Both the position numbers and the translations under genes were made by a program. The notes under the pieces are model-generated. The model had not been told where the DNA came from. It did no database searches and was given only the letters and a program-made list of their open reading frames with translations. From UBA1479 sp040221095 (GTDB lineage: Bacteria; Pseudomonadota; Alphaproteobacteria; Rhodospirillales; Casp-alpha2): a DNA stretch of 64,000 nucleotides. Below are positions 1-8,525 of the stretch, piece by piece; the stretch's first letter is position 1; every line of letters starts with the position of its first letter. The DNA is taken from positions 434,001 through 498,000 of the forward strand of contig JAVJVP010000008.1 of NCBI GenBank assembly GCA_040221095.1, given 5' to 3'.

Positions 1-493
1 CGATCCCATCGCCGATGTCGATCACCGTAATGCCCTGCCCGTCCAGGGCCGTCATGGGCGCGGTGTCCGGGCCGGAGACATAGAACTTGGTCGACCGCCC
101 GGCCGCCGGCGCCAGGCCGATGATGCCGCAATCGATGAAGGGCGCGCCCGCGTCGGCCAGGATCGCCGCCGTCTCCGCCGCCGTGGTCGGCGACACGGCG
201 TTGCAGTCGACATAGACCGCCGTCGTCCCCGCCGCCTTCATGGCCGCCGCCATGTCCTGCGCCTGTTTGATCGCGTTGGCCGGCGGCAGTATGGACAGGA
301 TCAGGTCCGCCTGCGCGACCAGGGTTTCCATATCCGGCACGTCGCGGAAGTTGCCCTTGGCCGCCAGCCCCCGCGTGCGCTTGCTGCGCCCGGCCAGGCA
401 GGTGATGACGTCATGGCCGTGATCACCCAGCACCTTGCCCACGGCATGGCCCATGTCGCCCGGCGCCATGACGGCAATGCAGGATGCGGTCAT
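1..493 (-). CDS. NAD(P)-dependent 3-hydroxyisobutyrate/6-phosphogluconate dehydrogenase-like protein (C-terminus outside window)
   Basis: The reverse strand reads ATG at 493 and stays open to the window edge, giving 164 residues of an incomplete protein. The N-terminus (IAVMAPGDMGHAVGKVLGDH) has the Rossmann beta-alpha turn of the 6-phosphogluconate/3-hydroxyisobutyrate dehydrogenase superfamily, with APGDMG in place of the commoner GxGxMG. Further on, LSILPPANA and a VDCNAVSP segment fit the family's cofactor and substrate loops. It lies 22 bases downstream of the amidohydrolase gene on the same strand, so the two are probably co-transcribed. The substrate cannot be predicted, and the all-helical C-terminal domain is not visible. 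Confidence 0.8.
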   Translation of the reverse strand, partial: MTASCIAVMAPGDMGHAVGKVLGDHGHDVITCLAGRSKRTRGLAAKGNFRDVPDMETLVAQADLILSILPPANAIKQAQDMAAAMKAAGTTAVYVDCNAVSPTTAAETAAILADAGAPFIDCGIIGLAPAAGRSTKFYVSGPDTAPMTALDGQGITVIDIGDGI

Positions 494-515
494 CGCTTGG
501 TTGCTCCCAATCCGT

Positions 516-2201
516 TCAACTGCCGAAAGCGCGCAGCACGCGGCCCGGCAAGGTCTCGCGGTCGTCCGCAATGACCGGCCCCTTGGCGTCGGCCACCCGC
601 ACGCCGTTGACCCATACGCCGGCGACGCCCACGGCGTCCGTGGTCAGGCGCGGCGCGCCGCCGGGCAGGTCGTGGACGCGGCGTTTCGGCCCGCGGCCCA
701 CGGTCTTGGGATCGAACAGCAGCAGATCGGCGTGGAAGCCTTCCTTGATCTCGCCCCGTTCCGGAATGCGGTAAATGCCGGCGGGCTTGGCGGTCAGCTC
801 GTGGGTCGCCTGTTCCAGGGTCAGCTTGCCCAGATCACGGCTCCAATGCCCCATCAGGTGCAGGCCGAACCCGGCGTCGCAGAAGAACGTCAGATGGGCG
901 CCTGCGTCGGACAGGGCGACGGAAGCGTTGGGGTCCTGCATCATGCGGCCCACGGCGTCCTCGTCCGTGTTCAGCAATTCGGCCATGAACAGGGTGTCCA
1001 GGTCTTCCGAAATCGCCAGGTCGAGCATCCAGTCCAAGGGATGCTTGCCCGCGGCTTCGGCCAGACCCGCGACCTTCTTCTGGTCATAGGCCCGGTTTTC
1101 CGGCCGCGCCGTTTCCGTGACTTCGATCTTGTCCCATTCGCCGTTGAACAGGCGCACGCCCGCCGGGCCGGACAGTTCATCCTTCACGGCCTGGCGGAAG
1201 GCTTCGGAGGCGTAGACGGCCTTGAGCGCTTCGCCCGAGGCCTCCATGGCCGGCTTCCAGGCCGACAGGCCTTCGAGCGGATAAGCGGACTTGAGCGAGA
1301 AATCCATGTACAGCGGGCAGCAGGACACCTGGCCCCATAACTCCCGCCCGTTGGCGCGGGCGGCGGCAACGGCGGCCAGGTCCTTGAAGGTGCCTTCCGG
1401 GTTGGTCGGGTTGTGCAGCAGGGCCGCGATCATCACCGGCCGTCCCGATTTGGCGGCGACGGTTTCCAGGTAGGGCACGTCGGTGGTGTTGCCCTTGGTC
1501 AGCATGAACACGCCCTGCCCGTCCTCGCCCATGGCGGTGACGAGCGTTTCGAGTTCGCGGGCGTCGGCCAGGCGCGACGGCATGGGCACCCCGCCCCAGC
1601 CGTTGTGCTGCGGCGCGGTGGAGGTCGCGAAGCCGACGGCCCCGGCGGCCATGGCGGCGCGCACCAGGCGGGCCATCTCGGCGATTTCGTCGTCGTTGGC
1701 GGCGCGTTCCGTCGCGGCATCCCCCATGACATAGGTGCGCAGGGACGAATGGCCCAGGAAGGCCCCGACATTGAGGGCCGAGCCGCGGGCTTCCAGCATG
1801 TCCAAATATTCGGGGAAGGTTTCGAAATCCCAGGCGATGCCCGAGCGCAGCACGTCGAGCGACATGCCCTCGACCTGCACCAGGTTCTTCATGATCAGGT
1901 CGCGGTCGGGCGCCTTGCAGGGGGCGATGGTGAACCCGCAGTTGCCGATCAGCACGCTGGTCACGCCCAAGGCCGGCGACGGCGTGCACCAGGGGTCCCA
2001 AGTGATCTGCGCGTCGAAATGGGTGTGGCTGTCGATGATCCCCGGCATCAGGGCCAGACCAGAGGCGTCGATTTCCTCCGCTCCTTTTACGTCGACCGTG
2101 CCGACGGCGGCGATGCGCCCGCCCGATACACCGACGTCGCCCTTGTACGGGGCGCCGCCCCGGCCGTCATAGATGTCAGCACCCCGGATCACCAGATCCA
2201 T
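516..2201 (-). CDS. N-acyl-D-amino-acid deacylase / amidohydrolase family protein
   Basis: This 561-residue protein belongs to the metal-dependent amidohydrolases of the D-aminoacylase type, which remove the acyl group from N-acyl-D-amino acids or related amides. The N-terminal beta-sandwich segment (MDLVIRGADIYDGRGG) leads into the metal motif HTH at residues 59-61. A conserved SDAGAH motif and a C-terminal strand with ADLLLFDP follow, as in urease-superfamily deacylases. The reading frame is open 237 codons further upstream, but the ATG at 2201 has a strong GGAGGA site and starts the family's conserved N-terminus; the upstream extension is a shadow of other genes. Substrate specificity (D-amino acid, hydantoin-like or other) is unknown. 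The dehydrogenase at 493 follows closely. Confidence 0.85.
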   Translation of the reverse strand: MDLVIRGADIYDGRGGAPYKGDVGVSGGRIAAVGTVDVKGAEEIDASGLALMPGIIDSHTHFDAQITWDPWCTPSPALGVTSVLIGNCGFTIAPCKAPDRDLIMKNLVQVEGMSLDVLRSGIAWDFETFPEYLDMLEARGSALNVGAFLGHSSLRTYVMGDAATERAANDDEIAEMARLVRAAMAAGAVGFATSTAPQHNGWGGVPMPSRLADARELETLVTAMGEDGQGVFMLTKGNTTDVPYLETVAAKSGRPVMIAALLHNPTNPEGTFKDLAAVAAARANGRELWGQVSCCPLYMDFSLKSAYPLEGLSAWKPAMEASGEALKAVYASEAFRQAVKDELSGPAGVRLFNGEWDKIEVTETARPENRAYDQKKVAGLAEAAGKHPLDWMLDLAISEDLDTLFMAELLNTDEDAVGRMMQDPNASVALSDAGAHLTFFCDAGFGLHLMGHWSRDLGKLTLEQATHELTAKPAGIYRIPERGEIKEGFHADLLLFDPKTVGRGPKRRVHDLPGGAPRLTTDAVGVAGVWVNGVRVADAKGPVIADDRETLPGRVLRAFGS

Positions 2202-2314
2202 CACGATCCTCCGTTTCTCGTTCGCGTTTGTTGCGGTTGAAGGGCCGCAGGCTAGCAGGTCTCTCCGCGCCGGGGGAGTCCGGGATGGGGGTAAACACCT
2301 TGTCCGCAACCGGC

Positions 2315-2599
2315 CTAATCGGCGCCGTCCGAATGACCCAGGTCCTTGTCCGGCGCGGCGGCGTCGCGTACCCGCTGTTTCAGGACCTTGATCTCGGGAA
2401 AGCCGCCGTCGCGCTTGCGGTCCCAGACCACCGTGTCGCCGACGCGGACGATGAACCGCCCGCCCACGTCGTCGGGCACCAGGGTCACGCCGGCCAGATC
2501 GTCCTCGAAGGTGGTCAGCAATTCCTGCGCCATCCAACCTGCACGCAGCAGCCAGCGGCAGCGCGTGCAGTAGGTGATGGCGACAAGCGGCTTGGGCAT
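2315..2599 (-). CDS. SelT/SelW/SelH (Rdx) family selenoprotein-like protein
   Basis: This 94-residue thioredoxin-like protein of the Rdx family begins with PLVAITYCTRCRW. The CxxC motif (C11-TR-C14) takes the place of the CxxU of eukaryotic selenoprotein W. The middle of the protein (FEDDLAGVTLVPDDVGGRFIV) and the following VWDRKRDGGFPE segment are typical of bacterial Rdx proteins. These are assumed to act in cytosolic thiol redox chemistry, though their physiological role is poorly known. The gene starts 9 bases after the stop of the CULT-domain gene and lies upstream of the amidohydrolase on the same strand, so it is probably in an operon with the CULT gene. Confidence 0.85.
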   Translation of the reverse strand: MPKPLVAITYCTRCRWLLRAGWMAQELLTTFEDDLAGVTLVPDDVGGRFIVRVGDTVVWDRKRDGGFPEIKVLKQRVRDAAAPDKDLGHSDGAD

Positions 2600-2608
2600 G
2601 GTCAGCTC

Positions 2609-2980
2609 CTATTTCGGCAGGCTGCTGAGGCGGTCCTTGATGAGGCCCCAGAACAGCGGTGGGTCGAGATCGCTTGTATAGCGCCAGCCCAGATGGTCGG
2701 CACAGGCGCGGCAATGGGCGAAATTCCAGGCATGGCCCTTGAACCAGGTGAATTCTTCCGTCGGCGGCCCGCGGTCGGCCGCCCCCGGCGCCTCCAGAAA
2801 ACAGATGACCGTAAACAGGCGGCCCGCCGGATTCGCGCAAACCCGCTCGTGCCTGCCGTCGGGCGCAACGGCCCAACGGCGACGCGTCACCAGATGCCCG
2901 CAGCGCGCGCAATACAGGGCGTCGTCGGGCTTTTCCACGACCTCCGCCGCGGGTTCGGCATCCTGTTCGGCGTCGAACAC
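2609..2980 (-). CDS. Single-domain CULT (cereblon-like) protein
   Basis: This 123-residue protein matches the CULT domain, the thalidomide-binding fold of cereblon. Zinc-binding cysteines are visible as C24-AR-C27 and C90-RA-C93. The aromatic cage is W79, W85 and W99 with Y101, inside FTWFKGHAW and HLGWRY. From memory, the spacing and even the numbering match the Magnetospirillum gryphiswaldense single-domain homologue used as a structural model of cereblon. Its natural ligand and cellular role in bacteria are not established; such cages bind cyclic imides and uracil-like molecules. The protein has no signal peptide, so it is probably cytosolic. The Rdx gene follows after 9 bases on the same strand, suggesting joint expression. 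Confidence 0.9.
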   Translation of the reverse strand: MFDAEQDAEPAAEVVEKPDDALYCARCGHLVTRRRWAVAPDGRHERVCANPAGRLFTVICFLEAPGAADRGPPTEEFTWFKGHAWNFAHCRACADHLGWRYTSDLDPPLFWGLIKDRLSSLPK

Positions 2981-3134
2981 CGGTCCACTCCTAAAAATCC
3001 AACTTTCATTTTAGTACCTCTTGTAAATTTATGCTCAATTTTGCACCCTATTCGACCAGCTTTCCTTGCAGGCTGGGCACGGTGCGCGGCTCCCTTTCGC
3101 CGGATACGGACCGGCGCCATTCTTCCAACAACGA

Positions 3135-5045
3135 ATGCGAACCATGACAGGCGCAGACGCGGAAAACAGGGACAGTGTCCGAACGTTGCGTTGGCTGCTC
3201 CTTGCCCTGTTCCTGGCCGCCCTGATTCCCGGATTGAGCCGCCCGGCGCCGTCGTTGGCGGCCGAAGGCGCCCCGCGCAAGCTGACCAAGGTCACCCTGC
3301 AGCTGAAATGGGCGCATCAGTTCCAGTTCGCCGGCTATTACGCCGCCAAGGCCAAGGGATATTACCGCGACCGCGGACTGGATGTGACGATCCTGCCCGC
3401 CATGCCCGGCGACAAGCCGATGGAATCCGTGGCCAAAGGCAAGGCCGAGTTCGGCGTCGGCACCACCGACCTTCTGATGATGCGCGCCGCCGGCGACCCC
3501 GTGGTGGTGCTTGCCGTGATCTACCAGCATTCGCCGCTGACCCTGATGCTGGATGCCCGCAACGACATCCACAACATCCACCAACTCGCCCGCGGCAAGA
3601 TCATGATCGCCCCGCACGAGACGGAATTAAGCGCCTATTTCGCCGCCGAAGGGCTCGACATCAGCCACATGAACTTCGTCGACCATACCTTCGACATCGA
3701 GGACCTGAAGTCCGGGCGCGTCGACGCCATGAGCATCTATTCGACGGACGAGACCTATCAGTACGCGAAAGAGGTCGGGCCGGTCCGTCTGTTCCGCCCC
3801 ATCGACGGCGGCGTCGATTTTTACGGCGACAACCTGTTCACCACGGACGACGTGCTGAACAAGGACCCGAAGATGGTCCAGGCGTTTCTCGACGCGTCGC
3901 TCGACGGTTGGCGCTACGCCATGAAACACCAGGAAGAGGTCGTCGATCTTATCCTTGCCACCTACGGCAACCGGAAGGCCCGCGACAACCTGCTGTTCGA
4001 GGCGCGGCAATCCGCCGACCTGATCCTGGCCGACGTGGTGCCCGTGGGCTTCATCAACCCGGCACGGTGGGAACGCATCGCCCAGCATTACGCCGGATTG
4101 GGCCTGCTGCCCAAGGACATGTCGCTCGATGGGTTCATCTTTCAACCGAACGCCATGGATGCGCTGCCGGACTGGATGCCCAAGGCGCTTCTGGGCGCCA
4201 CGGCCGTGGCCATTCTGGCGCTTCTGGGCGGATTATGGCTGGCCGCGTTCAACCAGCGCCTGCGCCGCGAAATGGAAGAACGGGAACAGGCCCAGGGCGC
4301 CCTTGCCCAGCGCACGGGCGAACTGGAGGAAAGCAACAGCCAGAAGGACGTGCTGCTGACCGTCATCGGCCACGATATCCGCAATCTGTTCAACCCGCTG
4401 CTGATCTACGCCCAGTTGCTGGCCGACCCCAATCGCAAGCTCGATTCCAAGACCGTGCAGGAATACGGTGAAAAGCTGTACGAGGCCGGGCGCAACGCCT
4501 CCGAGGTCCTGGAAAACCTGCTGGAATGGGCCCTGGTGCGCACGGGCCAGCGCCAGACGCATCTGGAGGTCACGGACCTGGGCGCCCTGGCCCGGCAGAC
4601 GGCGGGCGTCTATTCCGCCGACGCCACCCTGCGCGGCGTCACCCTGCGCATCGAGGCGGGGCCGCCGGTCAAGGTCCTGCTCGACCGCCACCAGATATCG
4701 ACGGTGATCCGCAACCTGGTCAACAACGCGCTCAAGTTCACGCCCAAGGGCGGCGAGGTCGTTGTGCGCGTCTGTCACGACGGCACGGATGCGAAGGTGG
4801 TGATCGCCGACACCGGCATCGGCATGGACCAGGATCTGGTCAGCCGCGTGCTGTCGGGCGCCAGCGCCGATCTGGCGACCGGGGCCAAGGGCGAAATCGG
4901 CACCGGCGTGGGCCTCGCCCTGTGCCGCCAACTGGTGCAGGTCAACAATGGCCGCCTGAACATCGAACAGAACCCCGGCGGCGGCACCATGTTCACGGTG
5001 ACCCTGGCCGTGACGGACGCTGCGGCGACTGACGCCGCCGACTAA
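3135..5045 (+). CDS. Membrane sensor histidine kinase with periplasmic THI5/NMT1-like (SBP) domain
   Basis: The protein has 636 residues from the ATG at 3135; ATG 3144 is an alternative and neither has a strong ribosome site. The order is: signal/TM segment (about 17-42), a substrate-binding-protein-like domain of the NMT1/THI5 family (about 52-330; LQLKWAHQFQFAGYYAA is characteristic), a TM helix (about 350-371), a short coiled coil, a HisKA domain with phospho-acceptor H413 in GHDIRN, and an ATPase domain with N box (NLVNNALKFTP), DTGIGM and GTGVGLAL boxes. NMT1/THI5-like domains bind pyrimidine- or taurine-like small molecules in transporters. Here the domain probably senses such a ligand in the periplasm and controls autophosphorylation. 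No response regulator is adjacent, so the partner is unknown. Confidence 0.88.
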   Translation: MRTMTGADAENRDSVRTLRWLLLALFLAALIPGLSRPAPSLAAEGAPRKLTKVTLQLKWAHQFQFAGYYAAKAKGYYRDRGLDVTILPAMPGDKPMESVAKGKAEFGVGTTDLLMMRAAGDPVVVLAVIYQHSPLTLMLDARNDIHNIHQLARGKIMIAPHETELSAYFAAEGLDISHMNFVDHTFDIEDLKSGRVDAMSIYSTDETYQYAKEVGPVRLFRPIDGGVDFYGDNLFTTDDVLNKDPKMVQAFLDASLDGWRYAMKHQEEVVDLILATYGNRKARDNLLFEARQSADLILADVVPVGFINPARWERIAQHYAGLGLLPKDMSLDGFIFQPNAMDALPDWMPKALLGATAVAILALLGGLWLAAFNQRLRREMEEREQAQGALAQRTGELEESNSQKDVLLTVIGHDIRNLFNPLLIYAQLLADPNRKLDSKTVQEYGEKLYEAGRNASEVLENLLEWALVRTGQRQTHLEVTDLGALARQTAGVYSADATLRGVTLRIEAGPPVKVLLDRHQISTVIRNLVNNALKFTPKGGEVVVRVCHDGTDAKVVIADTGIGMDQDLVSRVLSGASADLATGAKGEIGTGVGLALCRQLVQVNNGRLNIEQNPGGGTMFTVTLAVTDAAATDAAD

Positions 5046-5071
5046 TCTTCTTTCATCGCAACGGTGGAACG

Positions 5072-5587
5072 TCAGACCAGCGGCTTGGCGAAGTAATAGC
5101 GCGTCAGGCCCGAGCCGACCGTGCGCTTGGTCTGTACGGTGGACGCCTCCTCACGCTCCAGATCGTATCCGGAAACCTCATACAGCGCCTTGGCCTGGGG
5201 TTGCAGGGCCGAGGTCGAGAGCACGATGCGTGTATAGCCCATGTCGCGGGCCCGGTCTTCCGCATGCGCCAGCAGCGTGCGGCCGATGCCCCGGCGGCGG
5301 AATTCGGCGGCGACGTACATGCGCCGGACCTCGACCTCGCCATTCTCCAGACGCTCCAGACCGACCATGCCGGCGACGGTGCCGTCGATCTCCGCCACCC
5401 AGAACCCGAAACCGGACCGCCCGTAGTATTCGGGAATGCAGTTGATCTCTTCGTCCAGGGCAAGCTGGATATAGGACTCGAACAGATCCTCCATCCCCGG
5501 CTGGGTGATGTGGCGGTTCCAGTTGATGAAGATGTCGCGGACCCGGGCGTGGTCGGCCGGGGCGAAGGGGCGGATAAGCACCGCCAT
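5072..5587 (-). CDS. GNAT family N-acetyltransferase
   Basis: This 171-residue GCN5-related acetyltransferase contains the acetyl-CoA pyrophosphate loop RRRGIGRTLL (motif A) after the EVEVRRMYV strand, and the C-terminal ALYEVSGYD segment of motif B. It transfers an acyl group from acyl-CoA to an unknown acceptor in the cytosol. Its ATG shares one base with the gatB stop codon (TGATG), so it is translationally coupled to the GatCAB operon and is its last gene. This position suggests co-regulation with translation, but a substrate cannot be inferred from sequence. Confidence 0.85.
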   Translation of the reverse strand: MAVLIRPFAPADHARVRDIFINWNRHITQPGMEDLFESYIQLALDEEINCIPEYYGRSGFGFWVAEIDGTVAGMVGLERLENGEVEVRRMYVAAEFRRRGIGRTLLAHAEDRARDMGYTRIVLSTSALQPQAKALYEVSGYDLEREEASTVQTKRTVGSGLTRYYFAKPLV

Positions 5588-7044
5588 CAGCCCTTCAGCT
5601 TTTCGCGCAGCAGCTGGTTGACCTGCTGGGGATTGGCCTTGCCCTGGGTCGCCTTCATGATCTGGCCGACGAACCAGCCGATGGCCTTGTCGTTGCCCTG
5701 GCGGATTTCATCGGCCTGTTCCGGGTTGGCGGCGATGGCGGCGTCCACGGCGGCCTCGATGGCGCCGGTATCAGTGATCTGCTTGAGCCCCTTGTCGGCG
5801 ACGATCTGTTCCGGGTCGCCCGAGGTTTCCCACATGATGTCGAACACATCCTTGGCGATCTTGCCGGAAATGGTGCCGTCGTCGATCAGGCCCAACAGCT
5901 TGGCCAGATGGGCCGCCGAAATGGGGCTGTCGGCGATGGCGAGACCGGCCTTGTTGAGCGCGCCGAACAGATCGTTCGTCACCCAGTTGGCGGCCTTTTT
6001 CGCATCGCGGTCCCGGGCCACGGCCTCGAAATATTCCGCACTTTCCCGGTCGGCGACCAGGGCCGACGCGTCCTTGGCCGACAGGCCCATGTCGGCCATG
6101 AAGCGATCCTTCTTGGCGTCGGGCAGTTCGGGCAGGGTCTTGCGCAGGCCCTCGATGAACTCATCCGTCAACTCCAGGGGCAGCAGGTCCGGGTCCGGGA
6201 AATAGCGGTAGTCGTGGGCGAATTCCTTGGCCCGCATGGAGCGGGTCTCACCCTTCACCGGGTCCATCAGGCGGGTTTCCTGGACGATCTCGCCGCCGCT
6301 TTCGTGGATATCGACCTGACGTTCGGCCTCGATCTCGATGGCCTGCATGATGAAGCGCACGCTGTTCACGTTCTTGATCTCGGCCCGGGTGCGGTAGCCC
6401 TCCTCGCCGACCTTGCGCACGGAAACGTTGACGTCGGCGCGCATGGAGCCCTGCTCCATATTGCCGTCGCAGGTGCCGAGGTAGCGCAGGATGGAGCGCA
6501 GCTTGCGTACGAAGGCCCCTGCTTCCTCAGGGCTGCGGATGTCCGGCTTGGTGACGATTTCCATCAGACATACCCCGGCCCGGTTGAGGTCGATGAACGA
6601 GCGCCTGGGGTCCTGGTCGTGCATGGACTTGCCGGCGTCCTGTTCCATGTGCAGGCGCTCGATCCCGATGTCGCGGGTCGTGCCGTCGGCCAGATCGACG
6701 GTGACGATGCCCTCGCCGACCACGGGATGCAGGTACTGGGAAATCTGATAGCCCTGGGGCAGGTCGGCGTAGAAGTAGTTCTTGCGCTCGAACACGCTGG
6801 TCTTGTTGATCCTGGCGTTCAGGCCCAGGCCCGTCTTCACCGCCTGTTCGACGCAATAGCCGTTGATCACCGGCAGCATGCCGGGCATGGCCGCATCGAT
6901 CAGCGAGACTTGGGAATTGGGCCCGGCGCCGAAGGCCGTGGGCGAGCCCGAGAACAGCTTGGCCTGGGACGACACCTGGGCATGGACCTCGAGCCCGATG
7001 ACCACTTCCCAGTCGCCCGTGTCGCCCTGGATGATATAGTTCAT
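5587..7044 (-). CDS. gatB: Asp-tRNA(Asn)/Glu-tRNA(Gln) amidotransferase subunit B
   Basis: This 485-residue subunit recognises misacylated Glu-tRNA(Gln) or Asp-tRNA(Asn), activates the side chain with ATP and receives ammonia from GatA. The N-terminal GLEVHAQVSSQAKLFSG signature, the YAD(L)PQGYQISQ segment and DYRYFPDPDL are diagnostic. The C-terminal YqeY-like tail domain (about 330-485) is complete. The start overlaps the gatA stop by one base and the stop overlaps the GNAT start. The presence of GatCAB implies that this organism makes Gln-tRNA and/or Asn-tRNA by the indirect transamidation route. Confidence 0.97.
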   Translation of the reverse strand: MNYIIQGDTGDWEVVIGLEVHAQVSSQAKLFSGSPTAFGAGPNSQVSLIDAAMPGMLPVINGYCVEQAVKTGLGLNARINKTSVFERKNYFYADLPQGYQISQYLHPVVGEGIVTVDLADGTTRDIGIERLHMEQDAGKSMHDQDPRRSFIDLNRAGVCLMEIVTKPDIRSPEEAGAFVRKLRSILRYLGTCDGNMEQGSMRADVNVSVRKVGEEGYRTRAEIKNVNSVRFIMQAIEIEAERQVDIHESGGEIVQETRLMDPVKGETRSMRAKEFAHDYRYFPDPDLLPLELTDEFIEGLRKTLPELPDAKKDRFMADMGLSAKDASALVADRESAEYFEAVARDRDAKKAANWVTNDLFGALNKAGLAIADSPISAAHLAKLLGLIDDGTISGKIAKDVFDIMWETSGDPEQIVADKGLKQITDTGAIEAAVDAAIAANPEQADEIRQGNDKAIGWFVGQIMKATQGKANPQQVNQLLREKLKG

Positions 7045-8525
7045 CAGCCCTGCCCCCCGAGATATTTCGGCAGGGCGTCGAATCCGGCTGCATCCTCGAT
7101 GGCCTGGGCGGCGCGCAGCACCGTTTCCTCGTCGAAGGGCCGGCCGACCAGCTGCAGGCCGAGCGGCAGGCCGTCCTTGTCCAGCCCCGCCGGCACGCTG
7201 ATGCCGGGCAGGCCGGCCAGGTTGGCGGGCACGGTGAACACGTCGTTCAGATACATGGCGATGGGGTCGTCCATCTTGGCGCCGATGGCAAAGGCCGCGT
7301 TGGGCGCCGTGGGCGTCAGCAGCACGTCGACGTCCGCGAAGGCCTTGGTGAAATCCTCCAGGATGCGGGTGCGGACCTTCTGCGCCTTTACGTAGTAGGC
7401 GTCGTAATAGCCCGCCGACAGCACGTAGGTGCCGATCAGCACGCGGCGGCGGACCTCGGCGCCGAAACCTTCACCCCGGGTGTTGGCGTACATGTCGTCC
7501 AGCGTGTCGCCGTCGACCCGCAGCCCGTAACGCACGCCGTCATAGCGCGCCAGGTTGGACGACGCTTCCGCCGGGGCGACGATGTAATAGGCCGGCAGCG
7601 CGTATTTGGTATGCGGCAGGGAAACTTCCCTGATCTCCGCGCCCTGGGACTTGAGCCAATCCGCGCCCCGGTCCCACAGGGCCTGAATTTCCGGCGGCAT
7701 GCCGTCCATGGTGTATTCACGGGGAATACCGACCTTGAGACCCTTGACCCCGCCCTGAACCGCCGCCCGGAAATCCGGCACGTCGCGGGGGGCCGAGGTC
7801 GAATCCTTGGGATCGTGGCCCGCCATGGCGCCGAGCAGGATGGCCGCGTCCTCCACCGTGCGGGCGAAGGGGCCGGCCTGGTCGAGCGAGGAGGCGAAGG
7901 CGACGATGCCCCAGCGCGAGCAGCGCCCGTAGGTCGGCTTCATGCCGACGATGCCGCAGAGCGACGCCGGCTGGCGGATCGAGCCGCCCGTGTCCGTGCC
8001 GAGCGCCCCCGGGCAGATGCGCGCCGCCACCGCCGTGGCCGAGCCGCCGGACGAGCCGCCGGGCACCAGGTCTTCGCCGCCCGGGCCGGTCCACGGGTTC
8101 TTCACCGGGCCGTAGTAGCTGGTCATGTTGGACGAGCCCATGGCGAATTCGTCCAGGTTGGTCTTGCCGATCATCACGGCACCGGCGTCGATCAGGTTGC
8201 GCCCGACGGTCGATTCGTAAGCCGGAACGAAACCGTCCAGGATATGCGACGCCGCCGTGGTCTGCACCCCTTCGGTGCAGAACAGGTCCTTGACCGCGAC
8301 GGGCACGCCGTCGAGGGGCCCGAGCGCCCCGCCCTTGGCGCGCCGGGCGTCCGACGCCGCCGCGCGGTCCCGCGCGACCTCGGGCGTCAGGGTGACGAAG
8401 GCGTTGAGTCCTGCCGCCGCCTCGGCCGCCGCCAGGGACGCCGCAGCCAGATCGGCGGCGGAAAATTCGCCCTTGGCCAGGCCGTCCGTGGCCTGGGCGA
8501 TGGTCAGTTCGTTCAGTTTGGACAT
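7044..8525 (-). CDS. gatA: Asp-tRNA(Asn)/Glu-tRNA(Gln) amidotransferase subunit A
   Basis: This 493-residue amidase-signature subunit hydrolyses glutamine and channels ammonia to GatB. The catalytic Lys-cisSer-Ser triad is intact: K79 in VAVKDLFC, S158 in GGSSGGSA and S182 in DTGGSIRQP. The length is normal for GatA. It is the middle gene of gatC-gatA-gatB. Its ATG at 8525 shares the final A of the gatC TAA stop, and its own TGA overlaps the gatB ATG, consistent with coupled translation of subunits in equal amounts. Confidence 0.97.
   Translation of the reverse strand: MSKLNELTIAQATDGLAKGEFSAADLAAASLAAAEAAAGLNAFVTLTPEVARDRAAASDARRAKGGALGPLDGVPVAVKDLFCTEGVQTTAASHILDGFVPAYESTVGRNLIDAGAVMIGKTNLDEFAMGSSNMTSYYGPVKNPWTGPGGEDLVPGGSSGGSATAVAARICPGALGTDTGGSIRQPASLCGIVGMKPTYGRCSRWGIVAFASSLDQAGPFARTVEDAAILLGAMAGHDPKDSTSAPRDVPDFRAAVQGGVKGLKVGIPREYTMDGMPPEIQALWDRGADWLKSQGAEIREVSLPHTKYALPAYYIVAPAEASSNLARYDGVRYGLRVDGDTLDDMYANTRGEGFGAEVRRRVLIGTYVLSAGYYDAYYVKAQKVRTRILEDFTKAFADVDVLLTPTAPNAAFAIGAKMDDPIAMYLNDVFTVPANLAGLPGISVPAGLDKDGLPLGLQLVGRPFDEETVLRAAQAIEDAAGFDALPKYLGGQG

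Noticed and set aside
2202..2912. Upstream 237-codon extension of the amidohydrolase frame on the minus strand
   Set aside because: It runs through the Rdx and CULT genes in another frame, lacks family resemblance, and the ATG at 2201 has a strong ribosome site and the conserved N-terminus.
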